Source: Streptomyces cyaneofuscatus | GTDB taxonomy: Bacteria > Actinomycetota > Actinomycetes > Streptomycetales > Streptomycetaceae | DNA length: 64,000 nt | Reading direction: 5' to 3' | Assembly (NCBI RefSeq): GCF_000718135.1 | Contig: NZ_JOEM01000016.1 | Location: 124,001-188,000, forward strand | Shown here: in pieces, positions 8,462 through 16,206 of the stretch | Layout of the letters: every line of letters begins with the position of its first letter | Position numbering within the stretch: the first letter of the stretch is position 1 | Program-made: the position numbers and the translations under genes | The notes under the pieces: model-generated | Database searches by the model: none | Told to the model about the DNA's origin: nothing | What the model saw: the letters and a program-made list of their open reading frames with translations, nothing else

Positions 8462-9502
8462 CTAGTAGTCCGTGGTCCGGGAGGTCGAGGCGACCGGCCC
8501 CAGCAGCCGGGCGTCCATCTCGCCCTCCTCGAACAGCCGGGAGGCCGGGCCCACGATCAGCGGGTCCGGCACCCCGACCACCTCCGGGTCCTTGCCCGGG
8601 TAGTCGAAGCGGTCCAGCACATGCCGCATCGCCTCCAGCCGGGCCCGCTTCTTGTCGTTGCTCTTCACCACCGTCCACGGCGCGTCGGCCGTGTCGGTGT
8701 GGAAGAGCATCAGCTCCTTCGCCTCGGTGTACTCGTCCCACTTGTCCAGCGAGGCCAGGTCGACGGGGCTCAGCTTCCAGCGCCGTACGGGGTCGATCTG
8801 CCGGATCATGAACCGGTTGCGCTGCTCGTTGCGGGAGACCGAGAACCAGAACTTCACCAGGTGGATGCCGTCCCGGGCGAGCATCCGCTCGAAGCCGGGC
8901 GCCTGGTGCATGAACTCCAGGTACTCCCGGGTCGTGCAGAACCCCATCACCCGCTCCACCCCGGCCCGGTTGTACCAGGAGCGGTCGAACAGCACGATCT
9001 CCCCGGCGCTCGGCAGATGGGCCACGTACCGCTGGAAGTACCACTGCGTCCGCTCACGCTCGGTGGGCTTCTCCAGGGCCACGATGCGGGCACCGCGCGG
9101 ATTCAGATGCTCGGTGAACCGCTTGATCGTGCCGCCCTTGCCCGCAGCGTCCCGCCCCTCGAAGAGGATTACCAGCCGCTCGTCGCGCTCCTTCACCCAG
9201 TGCTGGAGCTTCAGCAGCTCGATCTGGAGGGCGCGCTTGGCCTCCTCGTAGTCGCGGCGCCGGAGCTTGTACGTGTACGGGTAGTCCTCCCGCCACGCGT
9301 CCCGGGCGTGGCCGTCCGGCTCGACCAGGACCGGGTCGTCGTCACCGCTGTCGGCCACGTGGAAGCCGTCGAGGTAGGGCCCGCCGTAACGGGCCGCCCG
9401 CGCGGCCTCCTCGCGGGCGGTCCTCTTCTTCTTCGCCCCGTTGTCGCCGTTACGGCCGCTGCCGCCGCTACGGTCGCCGTGCGCCTTGGTGCTCCGCGTC
9501 AT
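8462..9502 (-). CDS. ppk2: Polyphosphate kinase 2 (PPK2 family)
   Basis: 346 residues. The P-loop is GRDAAGKGG (116-124, K122), and the Walker B region reads IVLFDRSWYNRAGVE, the signature of PPK2. The family transfers phosphate between polyphosphate and nucleotides; whether this member prefers ADP/GDP or AMP cannot be settled by eye. The first 35 residues are a Gly/Lys/Arg-rich, low-complexity extension. The ATG at 9502 is preceded by GGAGGGAA at good spacing, which supports this start even though it lies inside the 3' end of the EamA gene (35-bp overlap). The two genes are therefore probably translationally coupled. Confidence 0.92.
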   Translation of the reverse strand: MTRSTKAHGDRSGGSGRNGDNGAKKKRTAREEAARAARYGGPYLDGFHVADSGDDDPVLVEPDGHARDAWREDYPYTYKLRRRDYEEAKRALQIELLKLQHWVKERDERLVILFEGRDAAGKGGTIKRFTEHLNPRGARIVALEKPTERERTQWYFQRYVAHLPSAGEIVLFDRSWYNRAGVERVMGFCTTREYLEFMHQAPGFERMLARDGIHLVKFWFSVSRNEQRNRFMIRQIDPVRRWKLSPVDLASLDKWDEYTEAKELMLFHTDTADAPWTVVKSNDKKRARLEAMRHVLDRFDYPGKDPEVVGVPDPLIVGPASRLFEEGEMDARLLGPVASTSRTTDY

Positions 9503-10451
9503 GACGGGTTCCCTCCACCGGGCCGGCCTGATTTCCGCGTGTGGGCCCAGTCTGCTGACGGCTCCGGGAGACCGCCACCCCGGCCAGGCAGAGCAGCCCG
9601 CCGAGAACGCCGAGCGGGGTCGGCACCTCGTCCAGCAGCACCCACGCCATGAGCACCACGATCGCCGGGACCGCGTACGTGGTGGCGCCCATCCGGCCCG
9701 CGGTGGTCCGGGCCAGCGCGTAGCCCCAGGTGGTGAAGGCCAGCGCGGTCGGGAAGACGCCCAGGTAGATCATGTTCAGCGTGGCGGACATCGGCGCGTC
9801 GGCCGCCTCGGAGATCAGCACCCCGGTGAACGGCAGGCAGGCGACGGCGCCGATCAGGCAGCCGAAGGTGTTGATCTGGAGCGAGGAACCGTACGCGAGC
9901 GCCGGCTTCTGGCTCACCACGCCCAGCGCGTACACCACGGCGGCCAGCAGGCAGAGCGCCACGCCCAGCACGGACGAGCTGCCGTGCCCGGACATCGCGA
10001 GGCCGACGACGACGGCGCCGGAGAACGAGATGCCCATCCCGAGCAGGAGGCGGCGGGGCAGCCCCTCGCCGAGCATCCGGGCGCCCATCAGGGCCATCAG
10101 GATCGGCCCGATGTTCACGAGCATCGCGGCCGTCCCGGCGTCGACCTCCTGCTCGCCCCAGTTGAGCGCCACCATGTAGAGCCCGAACCACAGCACCCCG
10201 GACGTGATGATCCCGCGCCAGGCCCCGCGCCCGGGAAGCCCTTCCCTCCGTACGAGGAGGATCGCCCCGAGCACCAGCACGCCCGCCAGCAGCCGCCCGA
10301 GGGCGAGGGCACCGGGGGAGTAGGCCTCGCCCGCACTGCGGATGGAGACGAAGGCGGAGGCCCACAGGACCACGGTGGTGCAGGCGGCGGCGGTGGCGCG
10401 CCAGGATCGGGCGGGGGCGGGGGTGGCCGGGCCGGCCGGGGGCGTCGTCAT
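9468..10451 (-). CDS. EamA/DMT family transporter
   Basis: About 327 residues with ten hydrophobic segments arranged as two EamA repeats, the drug/metabolite transporter fold. The first repeat contains LWASAFVSIRSAGEAYSPG near the N-terminus, a conserved feature of the family. The ATG at 10451 is used; a GTG two codons upstream at 10457 is equally possible and neither has a clear ribosome site. The C-terminal tail is hydrophilic (SRSRQQTGPTRGNQ) and runs 35 bp into the PPK2 gene. Exported solute unknown. The 320-bp gap upstream holds four copies of a Streptomyces intergenic repeat and no gene. Confidence 0.85.
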   Translation of the reverse strand: MTTPPAGPATPAPARSWRATAAACTTVVLWASAFVSIRSAGEAYSPGALALGRLLAGVLVLGAILLVRREGLPGRGAWRGIITSGVLWFGLYMVALNWGEQEVDAGTAAMLVNIGPILMALMGARMLGEGLPRRLLLGMGISFSGAVVVGLAMSGHGSSSVLGVALCLLAAVVYALGVVSQKPALAYGSSLQINTFGCLIGAVACLPFTGVLISEAADAPMSATLNMIYLGVFPTALAFTTWGYALARTTAGRMGATTYAVPAIVVLMAWVLLDEVPTPLGVLGGLLCLAGVAVSRSRQQTGPTRGNQAGPVEGTRHDAEHQGARRP

Positions 10452-10567
10452 GGCCACGACCGTAGGCCCGAAACGCTTCGCCCCCCACCGAATTGTCGGT
10501 CCCCGTCAATCGACGGGAGGCCCCCTCCACCCCGTCCGCGCCCTTCCAACGTGCCCGTGCACCCACC

Positions 10568-10765
10568 CAGCCCGTCCGGCGTTTGAGGACGGAAGCCCGC
10601 CACCCAGCCCGTCCGGCGTTTGAGGACGCAACCGTGCCCCCTCAGCCCGTCCGGCGTTTGAGGACGGAACCGTCGCGGTGGCACCGGGTAATCCCTCCGT
10701 GTCCGGAAAGCACGGGCGCCGCCCATCCCGGGCAAGGGTTCCGTCCTCAAACGCCGGACGGGCTG
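10568..10765. repeat. Four copies of a Streptomyces intergenic repeat (three direct, one inverted)
   Basis: The 20-mer core CCCGTCCGGCGTTTGAGGAC occurs within 26-bp copies at 10568-10593, 10605-10630 and 10643-10668, and inverted at 10740-10765. Copies 3 and 4 can pair as a 26-bp stem around a 71-base loop, which could act as a transcription or mRNA end signal for the ArsR-like gene that stops at 10778. A related copy with GGCGATTGAGG is at 44101. The rest of the gap 10458-10777 holds no gene I can support. Confidence 0.85.
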
Positions 10766-10777
10766 GAGTGGGCACCG

Positions 10778-11536
10778 TTAGGCGTGGTCCGGGAGCGCCG
10801 CCGCCTCCATCCCCAGCACCTCCGACAACGCCCCCACCCCCGACGGAGTCACCCGCACGGCCCGCCCCGACCCATACCTCTCGCACCACCCCACCCCCAG
10901 CACATGCGCACACAGCGCCGCCCCCGCCGCCCCGGCCAGATGCGGCCGCCGTTCCGTCCAGTCCAGGCACCCCCGGGCCAGCGGCCGTCGCCCGCCCCGG
11001 TCCAGCGGGATGCCGAGCGCGTCGAACCAGTCGAGCCCCGCCTCCGTCAGCGCGAACCCGGTGTCCTGCCGCAGCAGCCCCCGTACCGTCATCGCCTCCG
11101 TGATCCGGATGCCGAGCTGCCCGGCGAGATGGTCGTAGCAGGTACGCCCCCGGGCCAGCGCACCGGCCACGCTCGCCGCCCGCAGCGTGCGCGGCGGCTC
11201 GGGCGTGCCGGGCAGGGCGTGCGAGGCCAACTCCTCCACCAACCGCGCGACCCCCTCGTCGGCCAGCCGCACATACCGGTGCCGCCCCTGCCGCTCCTCC
11301 GCGAGCAGTCCGCCCGCCACCAGCCGCCCCAGGTGCTCGCTGGCGGTGGAGGGCGCGACCGAGGCGTACCGGGCCAGCTCCCCGGCCGTCCAGGCCCGCC
11401 CGTCGAGCAGGGCCAGGCAGAAGGAGGCCCGGGTCCCGTCCGCGAGCAGGGCGGCCAGCGCGGCGAGGCGCGACGCGGCGTCATCGTGGGGGCGGGCCCG
11501 CGCCGGGCGACCGGCGGGGCGCGGTGAACGGTCCAT
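10778..11536 (-). CDS. ArsR-like winged-helix transcriptional regulator
   Basis: 252 residues. The N-terminal third carries a winged helix-turn-helix with an ArsR/SmtB look: ASRLAALAALLADGTRASF, then the recognition region VAPSTASEHLGRLVAGGLL (about residues 65-83) and the wing RQGRHRYVRL. The remaining half has no clear metal-binding cysteine pair in the recognition helix, so a metal sensor is not supported; a small-molecule or promoter-specific role is likelier. The ATG at 11536 is chosen because frame upstream of it runs through the tetR gene. It begins 14 bp after the tetR stop codon on the same strand, so the two regulators are probably cotranscribed. Confidence 0.8.
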   Translation of the reverse strand: MDRSPRPAGRPARARPHDDAASRLAALAALLADGTRASFCLALLDGRAWTAGELARYASVAPSTASEHLGRLVAGGLLAEERQGRHRYVRLADEGVARLVEELASHALPGTPEPPRTLRAASVAGALARGRTCYDHLAGQLGIRITEAMTVRGLLRQDTGFALTEAGLDWFDALGIPLDRGGRRPLARGCLDWTERRPHLAGAAGAALCAHVLGVGWCERYGSGRAVRVTPSGVGALSEVLGMEAAALPDHA

Positions 11537-11550
11537 GGGTCCAGGGTGCG

Positions 11551-12237
11551 TCAAGGACGGTTCGGCGCCCGCCGAACCGTTTCCGTGGGCCGCGCGTACT
11601 CCTCGTACTGGAGCGCCAGCCCGTCCAGCAGCGCCCGCAGCCCCGTCTCGAACGCCCCCTCGTCCACCTGCCGCCGGTGATCGGCCAGCAGGTGCGCCTG
11701 GCCCAGGTGCGGGTAGTCGGCCGGGTCGTACGCGCTCTCGTCGTCGACGAAGCCCCCGGCGAAGGAGCCCAGCGCGGAGCCGGTGATGAAGTACCGCATC
11801 AGCGCCCCGATCCGGGTCGCCTGCGCGGGCGGCCACCCCGCCCCCACCATCGCCCCGAACACCGCGTCCGCGACCCGCAGCCCCGCCGGCCGGCGCCCCG
11901 GCCCCCGGGCGAGGACCGGCACGATGTGCGGGTGCGCGGCCAGGGCGGCCCGGTAGGAGAGCGCCCAGTCGTGCAGGGCCTCTCGCCAGTCGCGCGGGTC
12001 CGACGCCTCGAACATCGACAGATCGACCTGTACGGAGACGGCGTCGGCGACCGCGTCCAGGATCTCGTCCTTGTTGCGGAAGTGGTTGTAGAGCGAGGGC
12101 CCGCTGACCCCGAGGACGGCCGCCAGCCGGCGCGTGGAGACGGCGTCGAGCCCTTCGGCGTCCACGAGCGCGCTCGCCGCTTCCACGATGCGGTCTCTGC
12201 TGAGGAGGGGCTTGCGCGGTCGGGCCATGCGGCTCAT
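11551..12237 (-). CDS. TetR family transcriptional regulator (set A)
   Basis: About 228 residues. The helix-turn-helix is at the N-terminus: RDRIVEAASALVDAEG, then STRRLAAVLGVSGPSLYNHF, and the rest is a ligand-binding helical domain. Starts at 12237 (ATGAGCCGC) or 12228 (ATGGCCCGG) are both possible; a GTG at 12285 would lie beyond the operator and is rejected. No ribosome site is evident. It is divergent from an acyl-CoA dehydrogenase, with an AAACTAGCAGTGCTAATT inverted repeat between them. The same kind of site precedes the aldehyde/alcohol dehydrogenase operon, so this protein probably controls both, with an acyl-CoA or aldehyde-derived ligand as a guess. Confidence 0.87.
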   Translation of the reverse strand: MSRMARPRKPLLSRDRIVEAASALVDAEGLDAVSTRRLAAVLGVSGPSLYNHFRNKDEILDAVADAVSVQVDLSMFEASDPRDWREALHDWALSYRAALAAHPHIVPVLARGPGRRPAGLRVADAVFGAMVGAGWPPAQATRIGALMRYFITGSALGSFAGGFVDDESAYDPADYPHLGQAHLLADHRRQVDEGAFETGLRALLDGLALQYEEYARPTETVRRAPNRP

Positions 12238-12256
12238 AGTAGGCGCTGCGAACCAG

Positions 12257-12275
12257 AAACTAGCAGTGCTAATTA
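12257..12275. promoter_or_regulatory. Putative TetR operator between tetR and acyl-CoA dehydrogenase (set A)
   Basis: AAACTAGCAGTGCTAATTA contains TAGC-AGT-GCTA arms that extend imperfectly outward to AACTAGC/GCTAATT. It sits 20 bp before the tetR start and 46 bp before the acyl-CoA dehydrogenase start, the usual place for an operator that controls both directions. It matches the reverse complement of the site at 5855-5873 at 13 of 19 positions. Confidence 0.6.
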
Positions 12276-12320
12276 ATCGGCGCACGAGAAAGCGGTGCGC
12301 GAGAAGGTGGGTGGCGCGCG

Positions 12321-13472
12321 ATGAACCTGGAGCTCAGCCAGGAGCAGGAAGCCGTCCGGCGGCTGGCCGAGGAGTTCGTGGCCCGTGAGGTCACGCCACA
12401 CGTCGTCGCGTGGGACCGGGCCGAGAATGTCGACAGGCCGATCGTGAAGAAGCTCGGCGCGCTCGGCTTCCTCGGCCTGACCGTCCCCGAGGAGTACGGC
12501 GGCTCCGGCGGCGACCACCTCACGTACTGCCTGGTCACCGAGGAGCTCGGCCGAGGCGACTCCTCCGTGCGCGGGATCGTCTCCGTCTCGCTCGGCCTGG
12601 TCGCCAAGACCATCGCGTCCTGGGGCGACGAGGAGCAGAAGCGGCAGTGGCTGCCCCGGCTCACCTCCGGCGAGGCGATCGGCTGCTTCGGCCTCACCGA
12701 GCCCGGCACCGGCTCGGACGCCGGGAACCTCGCCACCCGGGCCGTGCGCGACGGCGGTGACTACGTCATCAACGGCACCAAGATGTTCATCACCAACGGC
12801 ACCTGGGCCGACGTGGTGCTGCTCTTCGCCCGCACCGACGACGCCCCCGGCCACCGCGGTGTCTCCGCCTTCCTCGTCCCCGCCGACACCCCCGGCCTCA
12901 CCCGTCGCACCATCCACGGCAAGCTCGGCCTCCGCGGCCAGGCCACCGCCGAACTGGTCCTGGAGGACGTCCGGGTCCCCGCCGCCACCCTCCTCGGCCC
13001 CGAGGGCAAGGGCTTCACCGTCGCCATGTCGGCCCTCGCCAAGGGCAGGATGTCCGTCGCGGCGGGCTGCGTCGGCATCGCCCAGGCCGCCCTGGACGCC
13101 TCCGTGCGGTACGCCGGTGAGCGCGAGCAGTTCGGAAAGGGCATCGCCGGCCACCAGCTCGTCCAGGAGCTGCTCAGCGACATCTCCGTGGACGTCGAGG
13201 CGGCCCGGATGCTCACCTGGCGGGTCGCCGACCTCGTCGACCGGGGCCAGGAGTTCGCCACCGCCGCCTCCCAGGCCAAGCTGTACGCCTCCGAGGCCGC
13301 CGTCCGCTGCGCCAACAACGCCATCCAGGTCTTCGGCGGCTACGGCTACATCGACGAGTACCCGGTCGGCAAGCTGCTCCGCGACGCCCGCGTGATGACG
13401 CTCTACGAGGGCACCAGCCAGATCCAGAAGCTCATCATCGGCCGCGCGCTGACGGGCGTCTCCGCGTTCTGA
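12321..13472 (+). CDS. Acyl-CoA dehydrogenase
   Basis: 383 residues, the normal length of the FAD-dependent family that introduces the alpha-beta double bond in acyl-CoA. Visible marks are the flavin/substrate segment CFGLTEPGTGSDAG, the FITNGTWADV stretch, GKGFTVAMSALAKGR, the YAGEREQFGKGI region and the catalytic glutamate E363 in LYEGTSQIQKLIIGR. The start ATG at 12321 follows GAGAAGGTGGGTGG. It is transcribed divergently from tetR and shares an operator with it. The chain-length or branched-chain preference cannot be decided by eye; an isovaleryl- or short-chain-like role is plausible given the aldehyde dehydrogenase genes apparently under the same control. Confidence 0.93.
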   Translation: MNLELSQEQEAVRRLAEEFVAREVTPHVVAWDRAENVDRPIVKKLGALGFLGLTVPEEYGGSGGDHLTYCLVTEELGRGDSSVRGIVSVSLGLVAKTIASWGDEEQKRQWLPRLTSGEAIGCFGLTEPGTGSDAGNLATRAVRDGGDYVINGTKMFITNGTWADVVLLFARTDDAPGHRGVSAFLVPADTPGLTRRTIHGKLGLRGQATAELVLEDVRVPAATLLGPEGKGFTVAMSALAKGRMSVAAGCVGIAQAALDASVRYAGEREQFGKGIAGHQLVQELLSDISVDVEAARMLTWRVADLVDRGQEFATAASQAKLYASEAAVRCANNAIQVFGGYGYIDEYPVGKLLRDARVMTLYEGTSQIQKLIIGRALTGVSAF

Positions 13473-13570
13473 CCGCCGTCAGCCGCCGCCCCGGCTCGTA
13501 CGCGTGTCTGAGTAGCTCGCTGAGTACGGGCACGGATGTGGCGCACGCCACGTCGGCGGATGCTGAGCCC

Positions 13571-13861
13571 ATGAGTGACACGACATCGGTCAAGCAGCAG
13601 AGCACCGCCGCCTTCTACGGCCAGGCCGTCGCCTCCTTCCTGGTGGCGATGGGCGCGGTGGCCCTCGGTATCTTCTTCCTCGACGCCGACGCCTGGGTGC
13701 GCGGCTTCCTCGCCATCGGGGTGCTCTACCTCGTGACGTCCTGCTTCACGCTGGCCAAGGTGATCCGGGACCGGCAGGAGGCCGGGCAGATCGTCAGCCG
13801 GGTCGACCAGGCCCGGCTGGAGAAGATCCTCGCCGAGCACGACCCCTTCCAGAAGCTCTGA
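13571..13861 (+). CDS. YiaA/YiaB-like two-helix inner membrane protein
   Basis: A 96-residue protein with two membrane segments: AFYGQAVASFLVAMGAVALGIFFL (about 13-36) and a second at about 43-61. The arrangement, with DADAWVRGF between the helices and a charged tail ending in HDPFQKL, matches the YiaA/B two-helix domain family, whose function is unknown. The ATG at 13571 is preferred over an upstream GTG because the extra residues are unlike the family N-terminus. It lies between the acyl-CoA dehydrogenase and a second tetR gene, with nothing to tie it to either. Confidence 0.7.
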   Translation: MSDTTSVKQQSTAAFYGQAVASFLVAMGAVALGIFFLDADAWVRGFLAIGVLYLVTSCFTLAKVIRDRQEAGQIVSRVDQARLEKILAEHDPFQKL

Positions 13862-13906
13862 CCCTTCCCGAGACCGTGAACCCGCACACCCGCCCCTGAG
13901 ACGCCC

Positions 13907-13922
13907 CTAAGCGCTTGCTCAG
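13907..13922. promoter_or_regulatory. Putative TetR operator, 16-mer identical to that at 21947 (set B)
   Basis: CTAAGCGCTTGCTCAG ends 48 bp before the tetR start at 13970. The core AAGCGCTT is a perfect palindrome. The same 16 bases occur at 21947-21962, 48 bp upstream of the MaoC gene. AGCAAGCGCTT half-sites are typical of TetR-type regulators of acyl-CoA metabolism in actinobacteria. Confidence 0.7.
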
Positions 13923-13969
13923 GTTCGGGGTATGGTGTTCGTCCTGTTGACGGAGAGGGGCCCTGGACG

Positions 13970-14599
13970 ATGAGTACGGCGGAGGAGACGAGCGGCGACG
14001 ACGCTCCCTGGGGCGAGGTCACGCCCGAGGCGGCCAGGCGGCTGCTCGTCGCCGCGGTCGACGCCTTCGCCGAGCGCGGGTACCACGCGACCACCACCCG
14101 CGACATCGCCGGCCGGGCCGGGATGAGCCCGGCCGCGCTCTACATCCACTACAAGACGAAGGAAGAGCTGCTCCACCGGATCAGCAAGATCGGCCACGAC
14201 CGGGCGCTGTACGTCCTGGAGGCCGAGGCCGACCGGGACGGCACCGCCGCCGACCGGCTCGCCGGGGCCGTACGGTCCTTCGTCCGCTGGCACGCCGAGC
14301 GCCACACCACCGCACGCGTCGTCCAGTACGAGCTCGACGCCCTCGGCCCCGAGCACCGCACCGAGATCGTCGAGCTGCGCCGCAGGAGCGACGCGGTGGT
14401 GCGCCGGATCATCAGCGAGGGGGTGGCGGCGGGCGAGTTCGACGTCCCCGACATCCCCGGCACCACCCTCGCCGTGCTGTCCCTCTGCATCGACGTGGCC
14501 CGCTGGTTCAACGCACAGGGCAGCCGCACGCCCGACGAGGTCGGCGCGCTCTACGCCGGCCTCGTCCTGCGGATGGTCGGAGCCCCGCCTCAGCCCTGA
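13970..14599 (+). CDS. TetR/AcrR family transcriptional regulator (set B)
   Basis: 209 residues. The helix-turn-helix lies at about residues 25-70: AARRLLVAAVDAFAERGYHATTTRDIAGRAGMSPAALYIHY. The C-terminal half contains a helical ligand pocket of the type seen in regulators of acyl-CoA metabolism. The start ATG at 13970 follows GGAGAGGGGCCCTGGACG. An operator-like 16-mer 48 bp upstream, repeated exactly before the MaoC-type dehydratase gene at 21899, indicates self-regulation and control of that distant gene. It is followed 43 bp later by the AmiC-like protein gene on the same strand; cotranscription is possible. Ligand unknown. Confidence 0.88.
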   Translation: MSTAEETSGDDAPWGEVTPEAARRLLVAAVDAFAERGYHATTTRDIAGRAGMSPAALYIHYKTKEELLHRISKIGHDRALYVLEAEADRDGTAADRLAGAVRSFVRWHAERHTTARVVQYELDALGPEHRTEIVELRRRSDAVVRRIISEGVAAGEFDVPDIPGTTLAVLSLCIDVARWFNAQGSRTPDEVGALYAGLVLRMVGAPPQP

Positions 14600-14642
14600 G
14601 ACATGTCTTGGCCCGGGCGGACGGTGGGGCAATCATGGGCGC

Positions 14643-15764
14643 ATGTCACCGCCCCCGCCGCCGCGCCTCCGTCCCCCCGAGTGGTTCACCGTGGACGCGT
14701 CGGTGCTGAACGTGGCACTGGTGTATCCGATGCAGGGCCCGGCGGGGATCTTCGGACCGGGGTGCGAGGCGTGCGCCCGGCTGGCCGTGGAGGAGGTCAA
14801 CGCGGCGGGCGGGGTGCTGGGGCGGGAGCTGCGGCTCCTGGAGGTGGACGGCGGGGCGGAGCCGTCGAAGGTCGCCGCGGAGGTCGAGGCGCTGGTGACG
14901 GCGGGGGCCGTGCAGGGGGTCACCGGCTGGCACATCAGCTCGGTACGGCAGGCGGTGGCACCACGGGTGGCGCACCGGGTGCCGTACGTCTACACGGCGC
15001 TGTACGAGGGCGGTGAGCGGACCGAGGGCGTCTTCATGACCAGCGAGACACCGGCGGGGCAGCTGCTCCCGGCGATGCGGATGCTCGCGCGGATCCGGGA
15101 CGTGCGCCGCTGGTTCGTCGTCGGGAACGACTACATCTGGCCGCGCCGCACCGCCCGGGCGGCCCGCCTCTACGCGCGGGAGTCCCGGGGGCGGGTGTGC
15201 GGGGAGGCGTATCTGCCGCTGGGGACGGACGACTTCGCCGACGTCCTGCGCCGGATCGAGCGCGCGGACGCCGACGCCGTGCTGATGCTGCTCGTGGGCA
15301 GCGACGCGGTGCGGTTCAACCGGGCGTTCGCGGCGGCCGGGCTGGACGCCCGCTGTCTGCGGCTGAGCACGTTGATGGACGAGAGCATGCTCCTGGGCAG
15401 CGGCCCCGAGGCGACCGTCGACCTGTACAGCACAGCCGGGTTCTTCGCCTCGCTCGCAGACGGGCACAGCATGGACTTCCACGGCCGTTACGCCGCCCGC
15501 TTCGGCGCGGACGCGCCGGTCCCCGGCAGCCTCGGCGAGTCCTGCTACGAAGGGGTGCTGCTGCTGGCAGCCCTCATCGAGCGGGCCCGCACCCTGGACG
15601 TCTCCGCCATCGGCGCGGCCGCCGAGCACGTCCGGTACGAGGGACCGCGCGGCCTGCTCGGCCTGGACGGGCGGCATGTGCGCCAGCGCATCTATCTGGC
15701 GGAGGCCGACGGACTGGACTTCACCGTGCTCGCCCAACTGGACTCCCCGCAGCGGTTGTCGTAG
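14643..15764 (+). CDS. AmiC/UrtA-like periplasmic-binding fold protein without export signal
   Basis: 373 residues with the type I binding-protein fold used by UrtA, AmiC and Leu/Ile/Val-binding proteins: [35 protein letters not shown] at the start, then HISSVRQAVAPRVAHRVPYVYTALYEGGE and VVGNDYIWPRRTARAARLYA, all closely comparable with UrtA encoded at 16608. Unlike that lipoprotein there is no signal peptide, no Tat motif and no lipobox: residues 1-20 are proline-rich and hydrophilic. It is therefore probably cytoplasmic, like AmiC, which in Pseudomonas senses amides and sequesters the antiterminator AmiR. No ANTAR protein is seen nearby. Its 3' end overlaps the convergent marR gene by 44 bp. 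Confidence 0.75.
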   Translation: MSPPPPPRLRPPEWFTVDASVLNVALVYPMQGPAGIFGPGCEACARLAVEEVNAAGGVLGRELRLLEVDGGAEPSKVAAEVEALVTAGAVQGVTGWHISSVRQAVAPRVAHRVPYVYTALYEGGERTEGVFMTSETPAGQLLPAMRMLARIRDVRRWFVVGNDYIWPRRTARAARLYARESRGRVCGEAYLPLGTDDFADVLRRIERADADAVLMLLVGSDAVRFNRAFAAAGLDARCLRLSTLMDESMLLGSGPEATVDLYSTAGFFASLADGHSMDFHGRYAARFGADAPVPGSLGESCYEGVLLLAALIERARTLDVSAIGAAAEHVRYEGPRGLLGLDGRHVRQRIYLAEADGLDFTVLAQLDSPQRLS

Positions 15765-16206
15765 CCCCCTCCTTGTCACCCCCGTCGGCCAGCGCGCCCG
15801 ACAGCCGCCCGAGCAGCGGCATCAGCTGATTCTCCTCGTCCTCCGTGAGCCCCGGGGACGTCGGTCCCCACTCCGCCCGTACCGCACGGGAGAGCTGACG
15901 CCGCCGCCGTAGTCCCCGGGGGGTGAGCTGGACCAGGACCCGGCGGCGGTCGGCGGGGTCGACGCGGCGGAACACCACGTTCTGGTCGACGAGTTGGTCG
16001 ATGAGCTTGGTGAGGGTCGGCGCGGGCAGGGCGGCGTCCTCGGCGAGGGCCGTCATGCCCCGGCCCTCGTCGCCCGAGAGCAGGTCGAGGACCCGCCACG
16101 CGTCGACGGAGCAGTCGTACGCGTCGAGCACCGACTGGATACGACGCGCCGCGAGGCGCTCGGCCCGGGTCAGCAGGTGGAGCAGGTCCTGGGGCTGCCT
16201 CGCCAT
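15721..16206 (-). CDS. MarR family transcriptional regulator
   Basis: 161 residues with a central winged helix-turn-helix: GMTALAEDAALPAPTLTKLIDQLVDQNVVFRRVDPADRRRVLVQLTPRG, in which the DPADRRRVLVQLT wing is the MarR hallmark. The start ATG lies at 16206. Its 3' end overlaps that of the AmiC-like gene by 44 bp on the opposite strand, an arrangement that can cause transcriptional interference. It is divergent from urtA across a 401-bp gap, so regulation of the urea importer is possible but not shown. Confidence 0.85.
   Translation of the reverse strand: MARQPQDLLHLLTRAERLAARRIQSVLDAYDCSVDAWRVLDLLSGDEGRGMTALAEDAALPAPTLTKLIDQLVDQNVVFRRVDPADRRRVLVQLTPRGLRRRRQLSRAVRAEWGPTSPGLTEDEENQLMPLLGRLSGALADGGDKEGATTTAAGSPVGRAR

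Noticed and set aside
12283..12285. GTG at 12285 as tetR start
   Set aside because: It would place the operator inside the gene and add residues unlike TetR N-termini; ATG at 12237 or 12228 fits better.
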